DNA of 64,000 bases from Neckera pumila (Eukaryota; Streptophyta; Bryopsida; Hypnales; Neckeraceae): positions 29,649,282-29,713,281 of the forward strand of contig OZ018409.1 in assembly GCA_963969595.1 (NCBI GenBank), given 5' to 3'. Made by a program: the position numbers and the translations under genes. Position 1 is the stretch's first letter. Each line of letters begins with the position of its first letter. Under the pieces are notes generated by a model that saw only the letters and a program-made list of their open reading frames with translations, made no database searches and had not been told where the DNA came from. Of the stretch, positions 63,227-64,000 are shown piece after piece.

Positions 63227-64000
63227 GACCCATGTACCGTACTTGCTGGTCATATTCATGTTTTTGGCTCTGCACCAAAGGGAGGAAGTTTGGCATTGAC
63301 AAAACTGCATATTTTTTAAGTTGGAGGAGGACCTTATTCGAAAAGCGTGTCGGTGTTTAGAGTAGGGTCTCTCATAGTCTCATAGTATAGAATAGGTGCT
63401 TGTTTTCTGGGACATCTTGCATTTCACACTTGAAATCCAATTTTCCTTTGTTCTAGAAGGTTGCAAAGTCTTTGTTGGAGGCTCGACGACTGTTCACAAT
63501 GTTTGACAATGTTTGACGGTTTTCTTCTTATACTCTACAACTTCTTCACTGCAGCTAAACTTTGGTGGTGATGCAAAGTGGAATTTTTGGAGCAAAAAAT
63601 TAATGATTTCATGTTGAATCTACAATCAAGCTTCAATACTAGTTTTGAATAAAAAGTTTGATATGTTATAAACCCTTTATAGCTTTACTAGGTCTATTTT
63701 TTGGATGATGGACAGAATGCAAAAGGATAGATTTTTCATTGAACACTTGAGCGGAGTAGATTCCCAAATATATTTTATAAATTTATTCATATTCTATAAA
63801 TAGAAAATTGAAAGTATGTCACTTCAAAAAGACAATCTTTTGAAAATCAAAATGACCTCCAAAAATAAGCTCTACAAATCCAATTTTCATATAATTGTTT
63901 GATAAATATATAGAGTGTTTTACAATTATAAATTCATTGCAACAAACTTTATTGTAAAGTTTTCAATATGTTGGATGGAATTGTGTCGAGGCAAATGGAT
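62658..64000. other. 3' flank of UEV1 copy 2 and spacer to the window end
   Basis: Up to about 63226 the sequence matches the flank of UEV1 copy 1. After that it becomes AT-rich, with no gene recognised. Confidence 0.4.

Overview
The window is nuclear DNA of a land plant: genes are split by GT-AG introns of about 60 to 1,075 bases, lie on both strands, and sit in AT-rich spacer full of small inverted-repeat elements. The gene set is plant-like: a PMI1 family C2 protein and a zinc finger-homeodomain (ZF-HD) factor. One gene encodes CFAP206, a radial-spoke protein of motile axonemes, so the plant should make swimming sperm. Gene compactness favours a bryophyte, perhaps a moss; this is inference, not a species call.

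Layout: 1-960, spacer with a small transposon; 1412-6304 (+), PMI1-like gene, 5 exons; 6660-15900, a nest of small non-autonomous DNA transposons; 16468-25039 (+), APC2, 15 exons; 25410-28810 (-), ZF-HD gene, 5 exons, tail to tail with APC2; 28900-33500, AT-rich spacer; 34577-36408 (-), UEV1/MMS2-type ubiquitin E2 variant, 4 exons; 37000-41000, spacer with two transposons; 41148-42700 (-), small KEOPS Pcc1-like gene whose middle exon does not read through cleanly; 45334-54556 (+), CFAP206, 13 exons; 54560-60300, spacer with two transposons; 60870-62657 (+), a second intact UEV1 gene, an inverted copy of the first; then spacer to the end.

Functionally APC2 and the two UEV1 genes belong to the ubiquitin system, but nothing suggests that the loci work as a unit. 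The most striking repeats are seven elements flanked by TTAA (or a near match) with CCCCTAA-type ends, the signature of the piggyBac superfamily, none with a visible transposase. The UEV1 genes sit in an inverted segmental duplication of about 2.9 kb with arms about 23 kb apart. The exon models were built by hand from splice signals, reading phase and remembered family sequences; in six of the seven gene loci all exons join in frame. No rRNA, tRNA, CRISPR, operon or long transposase/reverse transcriptase gene was recognised.
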